Positions 1-8,016 of a stretch of DNA of 41,262 bases are shown here, piece after piece. Origin of the DNA: Acidimicrobiia bacterium (lineage in GTDB: Bacteria > Actinomycetota > Acidimicrobiia > IMCC26256 > PALSA-555). The stretch's first letter is position 1. Each line of letters opens with the position of its first letter. The stretch is from the NCBI GenBank assembly GCA_040881685.1, contig JBBECS010000010.1:1-41262 (forward strand). The letters are read 5' to 3'. Below the pieces are notes generated by a model. The model saw nothing but the letters and a program-made list of their open reading frames with translations, had not been told where the DNA came from and did not search any database. A program made the position numbers and the translations under genes.

Positions 1-50
<50 letters not shown>

Positions 51-113
51 TCCCGCGGCCGGTCGCTCCGGTGCCGCGCGGTCTGAGTCGCTCCGCGAGA
101 CTTGACCCGTGGA

Positions 114-180
114 TCGCCAGCGAGCGAACGTCCCGGAGGGTCGCTCCGGGTATCCCGGAGCGAAGTGAGCGAGCCAATGG
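114..180 (+). repeat. Palindromic repeat, copy A
   Basis: The left arm (GCCAGCGAGCGAACG) starts at 115. A perfect 10-bp stem (141-150 with 154-163) is capped by GGGTATCCC. The right arm ends GAGCGAGCCAATGG, and its ATG at 177 is the likely start codon of the next gene. The stem sequence differs from other copies but is fully paired, so structure appears conserved over sequence. Confidence 0.8.
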
Positions 181-1418
181 TCTGGGATGTGCTCGTGGTG
201 GGGGCTGGGCCCTCGGGCGCGGCCGCGGCCTACTGGCTCGCCGAGGCCGGCCACCGAGTCGTCGTCGTGGAGCGCAAGCGCTTCCCGCGGGAGAAGACGT
301 GCGGAGACGGGCTCACACCGAGGGCCGTGCACCAGCTCGAGCAGATGGGTCTCGGCGACCGGCTGGCCGACCACCTGCGCTTCGACGGTCTGCGATCGAT
401 CGCGCACGGGGTCACCCTCGAGCTCGCCTGGCCGACGCATCCTCTCTATCCCTCCTACGGGTATGTGGTTCGGCGCCGCGACCTCGACGAGATGGTCGCC
501 CAGCAGGCGGTGAAGGCGGGTGCCACGCTCCGGCCTGCCACCGAGGCGGTCGAGCCGATCGTGGAGGGCGGTCTGGTCACCGGCGCGGTCCTCCGGAGCA
601 AGGAGAGCGGGGCGACCGAGGAAGCGCACGCCCGGTACGTGATCGTCGCCGACGGGGCCAACTCGAGGTTCGGCCGGGCACTCGGTGCCTCGCGCGACCG
701 GTCGTACCCGATGGGCATGGCCCTGCGGGGCTACTTCCGCAGCCCGCGCCACGACGAGCCCTGGATCGAGAGCCACCTCGACCTGCACGACCGAAACGGT
801 GCGAGCCTGCCCGGCTACGGGTGGCTGTTCCCCGTCGGGGACGGCACGGTCAACGTCGGCGTCGGTCTGCTCGACACCTTCACCGGCTTCAAGGACATCA
901 ACACGTCGCACCTCATGGACGCGTTCTGCGCGACCGCGCCCGCGTCGTGGGAGCTCTCACCGGAGACATCGTGCGGTCCGCCGACGGGCGGCAAGCTGCC
1001 CACCGGGTTCTCGGTGCGACCCAAGGTCGGTCCCACGTGGCTGTGCGTCGGCGACGCGGCCGGTTCGGTGAACCCGTTCAACGGCGAGGGCATCTCGGTC
1101 GCCTACGAGACCGGTCGCTACGCCGCCGACGCGGTCGGCGAGGCGTTGACGACTGGTGACGGACTCGCGCTCCGTGGCTACGAGGCGCGCCTCGACCAGG
1201 AGTACGCCCTCTACTTCAAGGTGGCGCGCGCCTTCGTGCGTGCCATCGGCAACCCGGCGGTCATGCGCGAGCTCACCCGCGTCGGGTTCATGAGCCGCAG
1301 CCTCATGGAGTGGGTGCTGCGCATCATGGCGAACCTCTTGCGTCCCGACGAGCTCGGCCCCGCCGAAGCCGCATACAAGGTGGTTGCCAAGCTCGTTGCC
1401 ATCGCCCCCGAGCCGTAG
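177..1418 (+). CDS. Geranylgeranyl reductase family FAD-dependent oxidoreductase
   Basis: This 413-residue flavoprotein of the geranylgeranyl-reductase family most likely reduces isoprenoid double bonds, for example in a menaquinone tail (MenJ-like) or an archaeol-type or dolichol-type lipid. The N-terminal FAD dinucleotide-binding motif GAGPSG is at residues 9-14, preceded by a beta strand (DVLVV). It is followed by the family-typical KTCGDGLTPRA, and the second FAD motif GDAAGSVNPFNGEGI is near residue 290. The ATG at 177 is preferred because it sits 8 residues before the FAD motif; an in-frame TTG at 102 would translate repeat copy A. The ATG is part of that repeat. Family members sit near nuoA in several actinobacteria, which would fit a quinone-modifying role here. 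The precise substrate cannot be read from sequence. Confidence 0.85.
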   Translation: MVWDVLVVGAGPSGAAAAYWLAEAGHRVVVVERKRFPREKTCGDGLTPRAVHQLEQMGLGDRLADHLRFDGLRSIAHGVTLELAWPTHPLYPSYGYVVRRRDLDEMVAQQAVKAGATLRPATEAVEPIVEGGLVTGAVLRSKESGATEEAHARYVIVADGANSRFGRALGASRDRSYPMGMALRGYFRSPRHDEPWIESHLDLHDRNGASLPGYGWLFPVGDGTVNVGVGLLDTFTGFKDINTSHLMDAFCATAPASWELSPETSCGPPTGGKLPTGFSVRPKVGPTWLCVGDAAGSVNPFNGEGISVAYETGRYAADAVGEALTTGDGLALRGYEARLDQEYALYFKVARAFVRAIGNPAVMRELTRVGFMSRSLMEWVLRIMANLLRPDELGPAEAAYKVVAKLVAIAPEP

Positions 1419-1436
1419 GGCCGGCGCCCTGCTTCG

Positions 1437-2309
1437 GTGACGATCGCCCTCGCGCTCTTCGCCAGCCTGGTGTTCGGGCTCGGCGTCGCGCTCCAGCAGC
1501 GAGCCGCGCTCGAGGTACCTCAGGAGCACGCCCTCCGTCTCGGACTGCTGACGCGACTCGCGCGTCGGCCGCTGTGGCTCGCCGGCCTCGCCTGCGAGAT
1601 CGGCGGGTTCGGGCTCCACGCCGCGGCGCTCTCGCGCGGTTCCCTCGTGCTCGTGCAGCCGCTCCTCACTCTCGATCTGGTGTTCACCTTGGCGATTGGC
1701 GCGGTCTGGACGCACCGCCGACTCATCGCACGGGACTGGCTCGGCGTGTCCTGCACGATCGTCGGCGTATCTGCGTTCCTCGTTGCCGCGTCACCGAGCG
1801 AAGAGAGCACGGCGACGGCCGACACGACCGGGTGGCTGCTGTGTGTGGCGTGGGTCGTGCTCGTGACCGCGGCCACCGCTGTGTGGGCCCTGCGCACGCG
1901 CGGCGTCGCACGGGCCGCGCTGCTTGCGGTCGCGGCGGGGATCGCGAACGGATTCATGGCCGTGCTCACCAAGGCGTTCGCCGACAAGCTCGACGACGGC
2001 CTCGGGGAGACGTTCGCTTCGTGGGAGCCATACGCGGTCGTGGTAGCGGGCATCATGGCGACCTTGCTCATCCAGAGCGCGTATCAAGCCGGTCACCCGA
2101 CGATCGTGCTGCCGACGATCAACGTCGCTGACCCGCTCGTGGGCTCGCTGATCGGCGTGACGCTCTTTGGTGAGACGCTCGCCTCCGGCGGTGGCCGCAC
2201 GGTCGGCATCGTCCTCGCGGTCATGGTCATGCTCGGAGGGCTCGTCGTGCTCGGTCGGAACCCCCTCGTTGCTGGTGAAGAGCCACCGCTGGCGGAGGTT
2301 GCCGCGTGA
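1437..2309 (+). CDS. DMT-superfamily membrane transporter
   Basis: This 290-residue very hydrophobic protein has about nine to ten predicted membrane segments. The first starts at residue 2 (TIALALFASLVFGLG) and is followed by a short LQQRAA loop typical of actinobacterial drug/metabolite-transporter (EamA/NIPA-like) proteins. The GTG start is 18 nt after the preceding stop, and the gene ends in a 4-nt GTGA overlap with the aminotransferase gene, so the two are probably translationally coupled. Its place ahead of aminotransferase, epimerase, deacetylase and glycosyltransferase genes suggests it may flip or export a lipid-linked amino-sugar intermediate, as ArnE/ArnF do. That is inference from context; the substrate is unknown. 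Confidence 0.75.
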   Translation: MTIALALFASLVFGLGVALQQRAALEVPQEHALRLGLLTRLARRPLWLAGLACEIGGFGLHAAALSRGSLVLVQPLLTLDLVFTLAIGAVWTHRRLIARDWLGVSCTIVGVSAFLVAASPSEESTATADTTGWLLCVAWVVLVTAATAVWALRTRGVARAALLAVAAGIANGFMAVLTKAFADKLDDGLGETFASWEPYAVVVAGIMATLLIQSAYQAGHPTIVLPTINVADPLVGSLIGVTLFGETLASGGGRTVGIVLAVMVMLGGLVVLGRNPLVAGEEPPLAEVAA

Positions 2310-3436
2310 GCCGGCCGCCGCTTCGGGTGCCGCCGGCGCGTGCCGTCTTCTCCCCCGAAGACCGCGCCGAGATCCTCGGCTTGATCGACGAGGCGCTCCA
2401 GACCGGTTCGCTCACGCTCGGACCGCGCACGGTCGAGCTCGAGGACGCCTTTGCGGCGCGTCACAAGGCGGCCCACGCCGTCGCGGTGAGCAGCGGGACG
2501 GCGGCGCTCGAGATCGCGCTACGCATCCTCGGAGTCGCGGGCCGTGAGGTCGTCGTGCCGGCCAACACGTTCTTCGCGACCGCAGCGGCGGTCGTGCACG
2601 CCGCGGGCACTCCTCGCTTCGCCGACGTCGCCGAAGACACCTTGGCGATCTCTGCCGAGACCCTCGCCGAGACGATCAACGAGACCACCGCCGGCGTCGT
2701 GCTCGTACACATCGGCGGGTTGATCTCGCCCGAGGTGGAGGCGGTCCGAGCCCTGTGCGACGAGCGCGGCGTGTTCCTGCTCGAGGACGCCGCTCATGCC
2801 CACGGGGCCAGCTACCAGGGACGACCGGCGGGTACCTTCGGGGTGGCAGCCGGCTTTTCCTTCTATCCCACGAAGATCATGACGACGGGCGAGGGCGGGA
2901 TGATCGTCACGGACGACGAGGACCTGCGCGACGAGGCTCGGATCTACCGCGACCAGGGCAAGGCCGGCTTCGTGGGTGGCGCGCATGTGCGCATGGGAGC
3001 TGCGTGGCGGATGAGCGAGCTCCACGCCGCCATCGGGCTCGTGCACCTCCGCCGCCTCGACGAGTTCATCGGCATCCGGCGACGTGTCGCGGCGCGCTAC
3101 GACGCTGCGCTTCTGGGCTCCGAGCTGGTCACGCCGGTCGCGCCGCCGGCCGACTGCGGGCACTCGTACTACAAGTACCCCGCGCTGCTCGCGCCCGGCA
3201 TCGACCGGGACGCCCTCAAGAAGCGCCTCGCCGAGGAGCACGGCATCGGCATGAGTGGAGAGGTGTACGCCCGGCCACTGCACCTCGAGCCGGTGTTCGC
3301 AGACGTGCCGCACGGGCCGCTGCCGGTTGCCGAGGATGTCTGCGCGCGCCAGGTGTGTCTCCCGCTGCACTCCGACATGACCGACGACGAGGCTGATCTC
3401 GTGATCGACGCACTCACCACGGCGGTTTCCGCCTGA
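2306..3436 (+). CDS. DegT/DnrJ/EryC1/StrS family aminotransferase
   Basis: This 376-residue PLP-dependent sugar aminotransferase would convert a keto group of a nucleotide-activated sugar into an amine, normally with glutamate as donor. Visible family features are the PLP-phosphate region SSGTAALEIALRIL (about residues 63-76), the ANTFFATAAAV strand, LLEDAAHAHGA (the Asp contacts the pyridine nitrogen), and the Schiff-base lysine in FYPTK (Lys190) followed by TTGEGGMI. Length and motif order are normal for the family. Its GTG start overlaps the previous stop by 4 nt, and its TGA overlaps the next ATG by 1 nt, which places it in the middle of a coupled operon. The sugar substrate is not determinable. 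Confidence 0.9.
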   Translation: MSRPPLRVPPARAVFSPEDRAEILGLIDEALQTGSLTLGPRTVELEDAFAARHKAAHAVAVSSGTAALEIALRILGVAGREVVVPANTFFATAAAVVHAAGTPRFADVAEDTLAISAETLAETINETTAGVVLVHIGGLISPEVEAVRALCDERGVFLLEDAAHAHGASYQGRPAGTFGVAAGFSFYPTKIMTTGEGGMIVTDDEDLRDEARIYRDQGKAGFVGGAHVRMGAAWRMSELHAAIGLVHLRRLDEFIGIRRRVAARYDAALLGSELVTPVAPPADCGHSYYKYPALLAPGIDRDALKKRLAEEHGIGMSGEVYARPLHLEPVFADVPHGPLPVAEDVCARQVCLPLHSDMTDDEADLVIDALTTAVSA

Positions 3437-4368
3437 TGCGGGTCGCGGTGATCGGTGGTGCCGGCTTCATCGGATCGCACGTCGTGGATCATCTGGTCGA
3501 TGCCGGGCACGAGGTCACGGTGCTGGACGTGCGCAGTGCGCACCGTGATGACGTCGGCAGTCTCCCGGTCGACATCCTCGACCTCAGTTCCCTCGTGAGC
3601 GCGACCAAGGGAACCGACGCCGTGTTCCACCTCGCCGCGGTGTCCAACGTGAACGACGCGTTCGCCGACCCGGTGCGAGCGGTGGAGGTCAACGTCACGG
3701 GAACCGCGAACGTGTGGGAGGCCGCGCGCCGCAACGAGGTCGGACGGGCGATCCTCGCCAGCACCGTGTGGGTGTACGCGGGCGCGGTGGGTGACCAGGT
3801 CGACGAGGAGTCCCCGTTCTTCCTCGCACCCGCCGGGCACGTGTACACGTCGACGAAGATCGCCGGCGAGATGATCGTCCACAACTACTTCGACCTCTAC
3901 GGTCAGCCCTTCACGATCCTCCGCTACGGGATCCCGTTCGGGCCGCGCATGCGTGACGAGCTGGTGATCCCACGCTTCGTGCAGGCAGGGATCGACGGCG
4001 AGACGATTCGCATCGAGGGTGACGGCAACCAATACCGCAACTACGTGTACATCGAGGACCTCGCGCGCGCACACGTACTCGCACTCGAAGAGGCGGCCGA
4101 GAACGAGGTCGTCAACCTCGAGGGCGCGGAGCCGGTGAGCATCCGTCGCATCGCGGAGACCGTGCTCAAGGTGCTCGGGCGCCCGATGGCGATCGAACAC
4201 GTGACCGCGCGCCAGGGCGACTTCGCCGGCCGAACGGTCTCGGCCGAGAAGGCTCGCAGCCTCCTGGGCTGGGAGCCACGGGTGTCGTTCGAGGACGGGC
4301 TGCGGCGCTACATCGAGTGGCGCACTGCCGAGCCCGAGTCGCTCGCGGAGCGCACCGGCGAAGCCTGA
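3436..4368 (+). CDS. NAD-dependent epimerase/dehydratase (extended SDR)
   Basis: This 310-residue Rossmann-fold nucleotide-sugar enzyme carries the N-terminal cofactor motif GGAGFIG (residues 7-13). The acidic residue after beta-2 (VLDVR) favours NAD. A DILD region binds adenine, and the catalytic Tyr-Lys pair lies in YTSTK (Tyr137, Lys141). The C-terminal substrate domain contains RNYVYIEDLARAH, typical of UDP-glucose 4-epimerase and dTDP-glucose dehydratase relatives. ATG overlaps the aminotransferase stop (TGATG). Together with its neighbours it probably makes an amino- or deoxysugar for an envelope glycan or glycolipid. Epimerase and dehydratase cannot be separated by eye. Confidence 0.9.
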   Translation: MRVAVIGGAGFIGSHVVDHLVDAGHEVTVLDVRSAHRDDVGSLPVDILDLSSLVSATKGTDAVFHLAAVSNVNDAFADPVRAVEVNVTGTANVWEAARRNEVGRAILASTVWVYAGAVGDQVDEESPFFLAPAGHVYTSTKIAGEMIVHNYFDLYGQPFTILRYGIPFGPRMRDELVIPRFVQAGIDGETIRIEGDGNQYRNYVYIEDLARAHVLALEEAAENEVVNLEGAEPVSIRRIAETVLKVLGRPMAIEHVTARQGDFAGRTVSAEKARSLLGWEPRVSFEDGLRRYIEWRTAEPESLAERTGEA

Positions 4369-4386
4369 GCCGAGCGAAGTCTGGCG

Positions 4387-5103
4387 ATGAAGCCCACGCG
4401 CCTGTTGATGCTCCCGGTTGGCGTTGCTCTCGTGCACGCGCTGCCGAGCGTCGTCGCGCTCGGGCAGTGGAGTCGTGTGCGCTCGCTGCCGGGCGGGTGG
4501 TGCCGCTGGCGCGGTCCCGATGTGTCGCGCGTGGCCTTGACGTTTGACGACGGTCCCGATCTCGAGTCGACCCCCCGCGTGCTCGACCGCCTCGAAGCGC
4601 TCGGTCTACGCGGCACCTTCTTCTGCTTGGGCAACCGCGTGCAGTACGCACCCGATCTCGTGGTCGAGACCGTGAAACGCGGCCACGAGATCGCGGTGCA
4701 CGGCTTTGACCACGAGCACCATCTGGCCCGAACATCGAGCTGGATCCAGGCCGACCTCGACGCCGCGCTCGACGTCCTGGGCGAGTGCGGCGTGGCTCCG
4801 CGCTGGTACCGCCCGCCGTACGGACAGGCCAGCTTTGGCACGATGCTCGCGGTCCGGCGGCGCGGGCTCGACCTCGCCCATTGGTCGGTGTGGGGGCGCG
4901 AGTGGGAGGCCGATGACGCGCGCACCGTTGCTGATCGCGTGTGCGGATCGCTCGAACGAGGTTCGATCGTGCTGCTCCACGACAGCGACGACTCGTCACC
5001 AGCAGGCACGGTCGACCGCGTCATCGAAGCACTCGGTCCGATCGCCGACGACCTCGCACGGCGAGATCTCACCGCGTGCACACTCAGTGACCTCGTAGCG
5101 TGA
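4387..5103 (+). CDS. Polysaccharide deacetylase (NodB homology domain)
   Basis: This 238-residue carbohydrate esterase family 4 protein begins with a hydrophobic segment (residues 5-25) that could be a membrane anchor or signal. The NodB motifs are in order: TFDDGPD (52-58, catalytic base and metal Asp54/Asp55), HGFDH (105-109, metal-binding histidines in the H-x3-H arrangement), RPPYG (142-146), and a C-terminal LLHDSD with the catalytic histidine. It should remove N-acyl groups from a sugar, either a polymer or, like ArnD, a lipid-linked monosaccharide. It starts 18 nt after the epimerase stop and overlaps the glycosyltransferase by 4 nt, so it belongs to the same operon. Confidence 0.88.
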   Translation: MKPTRLLMLPVGVALVHALPSVVALGQWSRVRSLPGGWCRWRGPDVSRVALTFDDGPDLESTPRVLDRLEALGLRGTFFCLGNRVQYAPDLVVETVKRGHEIAVHGFDHEHHLARTSSWIQADLDAALDVLGECGVAPRWYRPPYGQASFGTMLAVRRRGLDLAHWSVWGREWEADDARTVADRVCGSLERGSIVLLHDSDDSSPAGTVDRVIEALGPIADDLARRDLTACTLSDLVA

Positions 5104-6209
5104 CCGGCGTGGATCGTCGGCGAGCGTTGATGCTGTCTGGCCATCTCGGCGCGGGCCACGACGTGGTCGCGCAGGCGTGCGTCGACGCGCTCGCACCGCA
5201 CGGCGTGAAGAGTCGGATCCTCGACGCGATGGTTCTCCTTGGACGCGCCGGCGGCCGCATCGGCGACGCTGTCTTCAAGTCGTTGTTCGCGTCACCGACC
5301 GTCTACGACGGCTTCCACTTCTCGCACCTTCGCCGCGGGTCACGAGTCGCACGCGGGCTCGACTCGCTCGCGCTCCGAAACATGTGGCCCCATTTCTTGA
5401 AGCACGTGGAGGCGTTCGACCCCGATCTGTTCGTCTCGGTCTTCGCCACGGGTGCTGCGGCCGCGGCGCGACTCCGTCGCGAGCGCGATGACATCCTGAG
5501 CGTGGTCTTCTGCACCGACACCTGGCTTCACCGCATGTGGGTGCACGACGAGACCGACCTGTTCCTCGTCACGTCACGCACCGCGGCGGCATCGGTGCGC
5601 GCGTACCGACCGCGTGCGCCGGTGGAGATCGTGCCCGCGCCCGCGAGGTCAGCGTTTTACGACGCGCCCTCGCGGTCCGAGGCTCGCACCGGTCTCGGCA
5701 TCTCTGACGACGCGCGCTGCGTGCTGCTCATGTCGGGTGCGTGGGGTCTCGGTCCGATCCACGAGGTCGCCGTGAGGTTGGCCCGCGCCGGACTGGAGGT
5801 GCTCGCCGTTGCCGGTCACAACCAGAAGCTCGAACGCAGTCTCACGGGGCTCGCGGAGACGAGTCCGTCGGTCCACGCGTTCGGCTTCACGGAACGCATC
5901 CCCGAGCTCATGGCCGCGTGCGATGTCGTGGTCACCAGCTCGGGTGACACGTGCACCGAGGCACGGGTCGTCGGGCGGGGCTTGGTCCTGCTCGATGTGG
6001 TCCCGGGCCACGGCCGCGAGAACCTCACGCACCAACTCGAGCTCGGGAATGCCGCGGTGTGTATGCCCGACCCGCCAACGATCGCCGACGCTGTCACCAC
6101 CTTCCTCGAGGACGAGGCGCGCACCGAACCCGAGCCGGTGCGGTCACGCGACGCGTGGGAGCTGCCGTTCCTCGCCGCGCTCGAGGGGATCGGCTACTCG
6201 CTCCGATAG
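5100..6209 (+). CDS. MGDG-synthase/MurG-like (GT28) glycosyltransferase
   Basis: This 369-residue two-domain GT-B enzyme has an N-terminal domain opening with LMLSGHLGAGHD, the glycine-rich loop and GH pair typical of monogalactosyldiacylglycerol synthases and processive diacylglycerol glucosyltransferases. The C-terminal domain has the nucleotide-sugar-binding strand VLLMSGAWGLG and the GFTERIPELMAACDVVVTSSGDTCTEA segment typical of GT28. It therefore probably transfers a sugar from a nucleotide donor to a lipid at the inner membrane face. Its GTG start overlaps the deacetylase stop by 4 nt, and it is the last gene of the five-gene operon. The acceptor (diacylglycerol or polyprenyl phosphate) is unknown. 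Confidence 0.82.
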   Translation: MTGVDRRRALMLSGHLGAGHDVVAQACVDALAPHGVKSRILDAMVLLGRAGGRIGDAVFKSLFASPTVYDGFHFSHLRRGSRVARGLDSLALRNMWPHFLKHVEAFDPDLFVSVFATGAAAAARLRRERDDILSVVFCTDTWLHRMWVHDETDLFLVTSRTAAASVRAYRPRAPVEIVPAPARSAFYDAPSRSEARTGLGISDDARCVLLMSGAWGLGPIHEVAVRLARAGLEVLAVAGHNQKLERSLTGLAETSPSVHAFGFTERIPELMAACDVVVTSSGDTCTEARVVGRGLVLLDVVPGHGRENLTHQLELGNAAVCMPDPPTIADAVTTFLEDEARTEPEPVRSRDAWELPFLAALEGIGYSLR

Positions 6210-6297
6210 CCCGTCGTCATTCCCGCCCGTCGAGGCGCCTCGGATAGCCTGCGCGCGCACGACCGACCGACCCGGGGAGTCAGCGGAGCGGAGCGAA

Positions 6298-6344
6298 GCG
6301 AAGCCGTGCTCGGACGAGCGGGACGGCGGAGCGGAGCGAACCCG
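6298..6344 (+). repeat. Interspersed hairpin repeat P, copy 1
   Basis: This 47-nt block nearly matches 26232-26277 with a few substitutions and one indel. At its centre is TGCTCGGACGAGCG, a short hairpin (GCTCG/CGAGC), followed by a GGAGCGGAGCGA stretch. It lies just upstream of nuoA1; the other copy lies just upstream of nuoH2. Upstream, TAGCCT at 6245-6250 could be a -10 box, but no convincing -35 was found. Confidence 0.7.
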
Positions 6345-6359
6345 AGGGGGCGAGGCACA

Positions 6360-6818
6360 GTGGCGCAATACCTGCCGATCCTGGCGATGATCGTGCTGGT
6401 CGTGTTGTTCGTGGCGCTCTCGTTCACCGCGTCGAAGCGGCTCGGGCCGCGGCGTCCCACATCGGCCAAGGAAGCGCCGTACGAGTGCGGCATCGTGCCC
6501 GAGCACGAGCCGGCCGAGCGCTTCCCGGTGAAGTTCTACCTGGTCGCGATGGCGTTCATCGTGCTCGACGTCGAGATCATCTTCTTGTATCCGTTCACGA
6601 CGGTGATGCGGCCGTTGGGAACGTACGGCCTCGTCGCGATGGGCGTGTTTCTCATCGTGCTTCTCGTGCCGTTCGGCTATCTCTTGTCGACGGGCGCCCT
6701 TGACTGGGGACCCGCGCGCCGTGTGAGCGCGCGCATCTACGGACGCGTGTTACGCGCGACCGGCACACCCGGACGCGACGGTCTAGACCCCGCGCCCGCG
6801 GAGGAGAAGGTGGCGTAA
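6360..6818 (+). CDS. nuoA: NADH-quinone oxidoreductase subunit A (operon 1)
   Basis: This 152-residue membrane subunit of complex I helps build the quinone-access region with NuoH and NuoJ. Three transmembrane helices are visible (about residues 4-24, 60-80, 88-110). The conserved TMH1-2 loop reads YECG, and the second helix carries the [11 protein letters not shown] acidic motif. The GTG at 6360 is chosen because it directly precedes the canonical hydrophobic N-terminus and has a purine-rich GAGGGGGCGAGG upstream; an in-frame upstream codon would translate the repeat at 6298-6344. It overlaps nuoB1 by one base (TAATG). The C-terminus carries a roughly 30-residue charged tail beyond the usual end. 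Confidence 0.95.
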   Translation: MAQYLPILAMIVLVVLFVALSFTASKRLGPRRPTSAKEAPYECGIVPEHEPAERFPVKFYLVAMAFIVLDVEIIFLYPFTTVMRPLGTYGLVAMGVFLIVLLVPFGYLLSTGALDWGPARRVSARIYGRVLRATGTPGRDGLDPAPAEEKVA

Positions 6819-7369
6819 TGGGGATGGAGCAGATCCCCCACAACTTCCTCACGACGCGCCTCGAGGATCTCGTGAAGTGGGCGCGCCGAAACTCCGTGTG
6901 GCCGGCCACGTTCGGCCTTGCGTGCTGCGCGATGGAGATGATGGCCGCCGGCGCCGCGCACTACGACCTCGCGCGCTACGGCATGGAGGTCTTCCGTGCC
7001 AGCCCGCGCCAGGCCGACCTCATGGTGGTCGCCGGACGCCTCAGCCAGAAGATGGCACCCGTCCTTCGCCAGGTCTACGACCAGATGGTCGAGCCGAAGT
7101 GGGTCATCTCGATGGGCGTGTGCGCGAGCACAGGCGGCATGTTCAACAACTACGCGCTCGTGCAAGGGGTCGACCAGATCGTGCCGGTCGACGTGTACGT
7201 GCCTGGTTGTCCACCCGGACCAGAGACCTTGATGCACGGCATCCTCACGCTGCACGAGCAGATCCGAACCGGCGACCTGCTCGCGCGTCGCGGTGCGGGG
7301 CGCGGCGTCGGCATCCAGGTCGAGCAGCGCGACGGCACTCCGGTCGCCGTCCCGGCGCGGTCGGCGTAA
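6818..7369 (+). CDS. nuoB: NADH-quinone oxidoreductase subunit B (operon 1)
   Basis: This 183-residue subunit holds the terminal 4Fe-4S cluster N2, which passes electrons to quinone at the NuoB-NuoD interface. All four cluster ligands are present: the adjacent pair Cys36-Cys37 in [11 protein letters not shown], Cys102 in MGVCAST, and Cys131 in VPGCPPGPE. The [11 protein letters not shown] segment is also canonical. The ATG overlaps the nuoA1 stop (TAATG). The last 25 or so residues form a non-conserved tail. Confidence 0.97.
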   Translation: MGMEQIPHNFLTTRLEDLVKWARRNSVWPATFGLACCAMEMMAAGAAHYDLARYGMEVFRASPRQADLMVVAGRLSQKMAPVLRQVYDQMVEPKWVISMGVCASTGGMFNNYALVQGVDQIVPVDVYVPGCPPGPETLMHGILTLHEQIRTGDLLARRGAGRGVGIQVEQRDGTPVAVPARSA

Positions 7370-7394
7370 GAGGAACACGGAGAGGATCTTCCCG

Positions 7395-8006
7395 GTGCCC
7401 GACGACGCCACCCCTCGTGAAGAAATTCACAAGGACAACGCGCACCCCGCGCCGACCGAGCAAGCGGCTGCGGCCGGGGTATCCCCGGCCGCAGCGAGCG
7501 AGGCAATGGAGGAAGTTGCCGCGATCGTCGAGAAGTTCCCGGGGACCGTGTTCCACAGCTCGCATGGGCAGCCCGTCGTCTACCTCGACCGCGCGGTGTG
7601 GCACGACGTCGCCGTGTTCCTGCGCGACGAGCAGGAGTTCACGCAGTGCCTCGACGTCACCGTCGTGGACCACCTCGCCGACGAGGTTCGCCTCACAGTC
7701 GACGGCGTGACACCGGAGCGGTTCGAGGTGGTCGCCAACTTGCTCTCGCACCCACGGAACCGGCGCATCCGCGCGATCTGCGAGGTGCCGGTCGACGACC
7801 CCACCGTCGCCAGCGTCACCGACCTATACCCCGGCGCCAACTTCGGTGAGCGGGAGGCCTACGACATGTTCGGCGTCACCTTCGAAGGCCACCCCGACCT
7901 CACGCGCATCCTGATGCCCGACGACTGGGTCGGGTACCCGCTCCGCAAGGACGACGCGCCGGGCCGTGTGCCGGTCGCGTTCAAGGGCGATCCAAGTCCC
8001 CGATGA
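7395..8006 (+). CDS. nuoC: NADH-quinone oxidoreductase subunit C (operon 1), repeat-derived N-terminus
   Basis: This peripheral-arm subunit (30-kDa type) contacts NuoD and NuoB. It is 203 residues from GTG 7395, which has GGAGAGG about 9 nt upstream. The family signature is the C-terminal ERxxYDMFGVxFxGHPDLTRILMPDDW block followed by GYPLRKDD. Residues about 16-40 are encoded by palindromic repeat copy B (peptide AGVSPAAASEAME), so the conserved domain effectively begins at the ATG at 7506. Either the repeat is translated as an N-terminal extension, or its ATG is now the real start. The repeat-free downstream part alone has a normal NuoC length. Confidence 0.93.
   Translation: MPDDATPREEIHKDNAHPAPTEQAAAAGVSPAAASEAMEEVAAIVEKFPGTVFHSSHGQPVVYLDRAVWHDVAVFLRDEQEFTQCLDVTVVDHLADEVRLTVDGVTPERFEVVANLLSHPRNRRIRAICEVPVDDPTVASVTDLYPGANFGEREAYDMFGVTFEGHPDLTRILMPDDWVGYPLRKDDAPGRVPVAFKGDPSPR
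7440..7511 (+). repeat. Palindromic repeat, copy B, in the 5' end of nuoC1
   Basis: A perfect 12-bp stem (7468-7479 with 7483-7494) is capped by GGGGTATCCCC. The left flank from 7440 (GCGCACCCCGCGCCGACC) is shared with the copy at 8017. The right flank GCAGCGAGCGAGGCAATGG carries the in-frame ATG at 7506. Read in the nuoC frame it encodes AGVSPAAASEAME. Confidence 0.85.
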
Positions 8007-8016
8007 CGTGTTTGCC

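Noticed and set aside
7468-7494. Repeat hairpins as ordinary intrinsic terminators
   Set aside because: They have no T tracts, lie within operons and inside coding sequence, and share conserved flanks beyond the stem.
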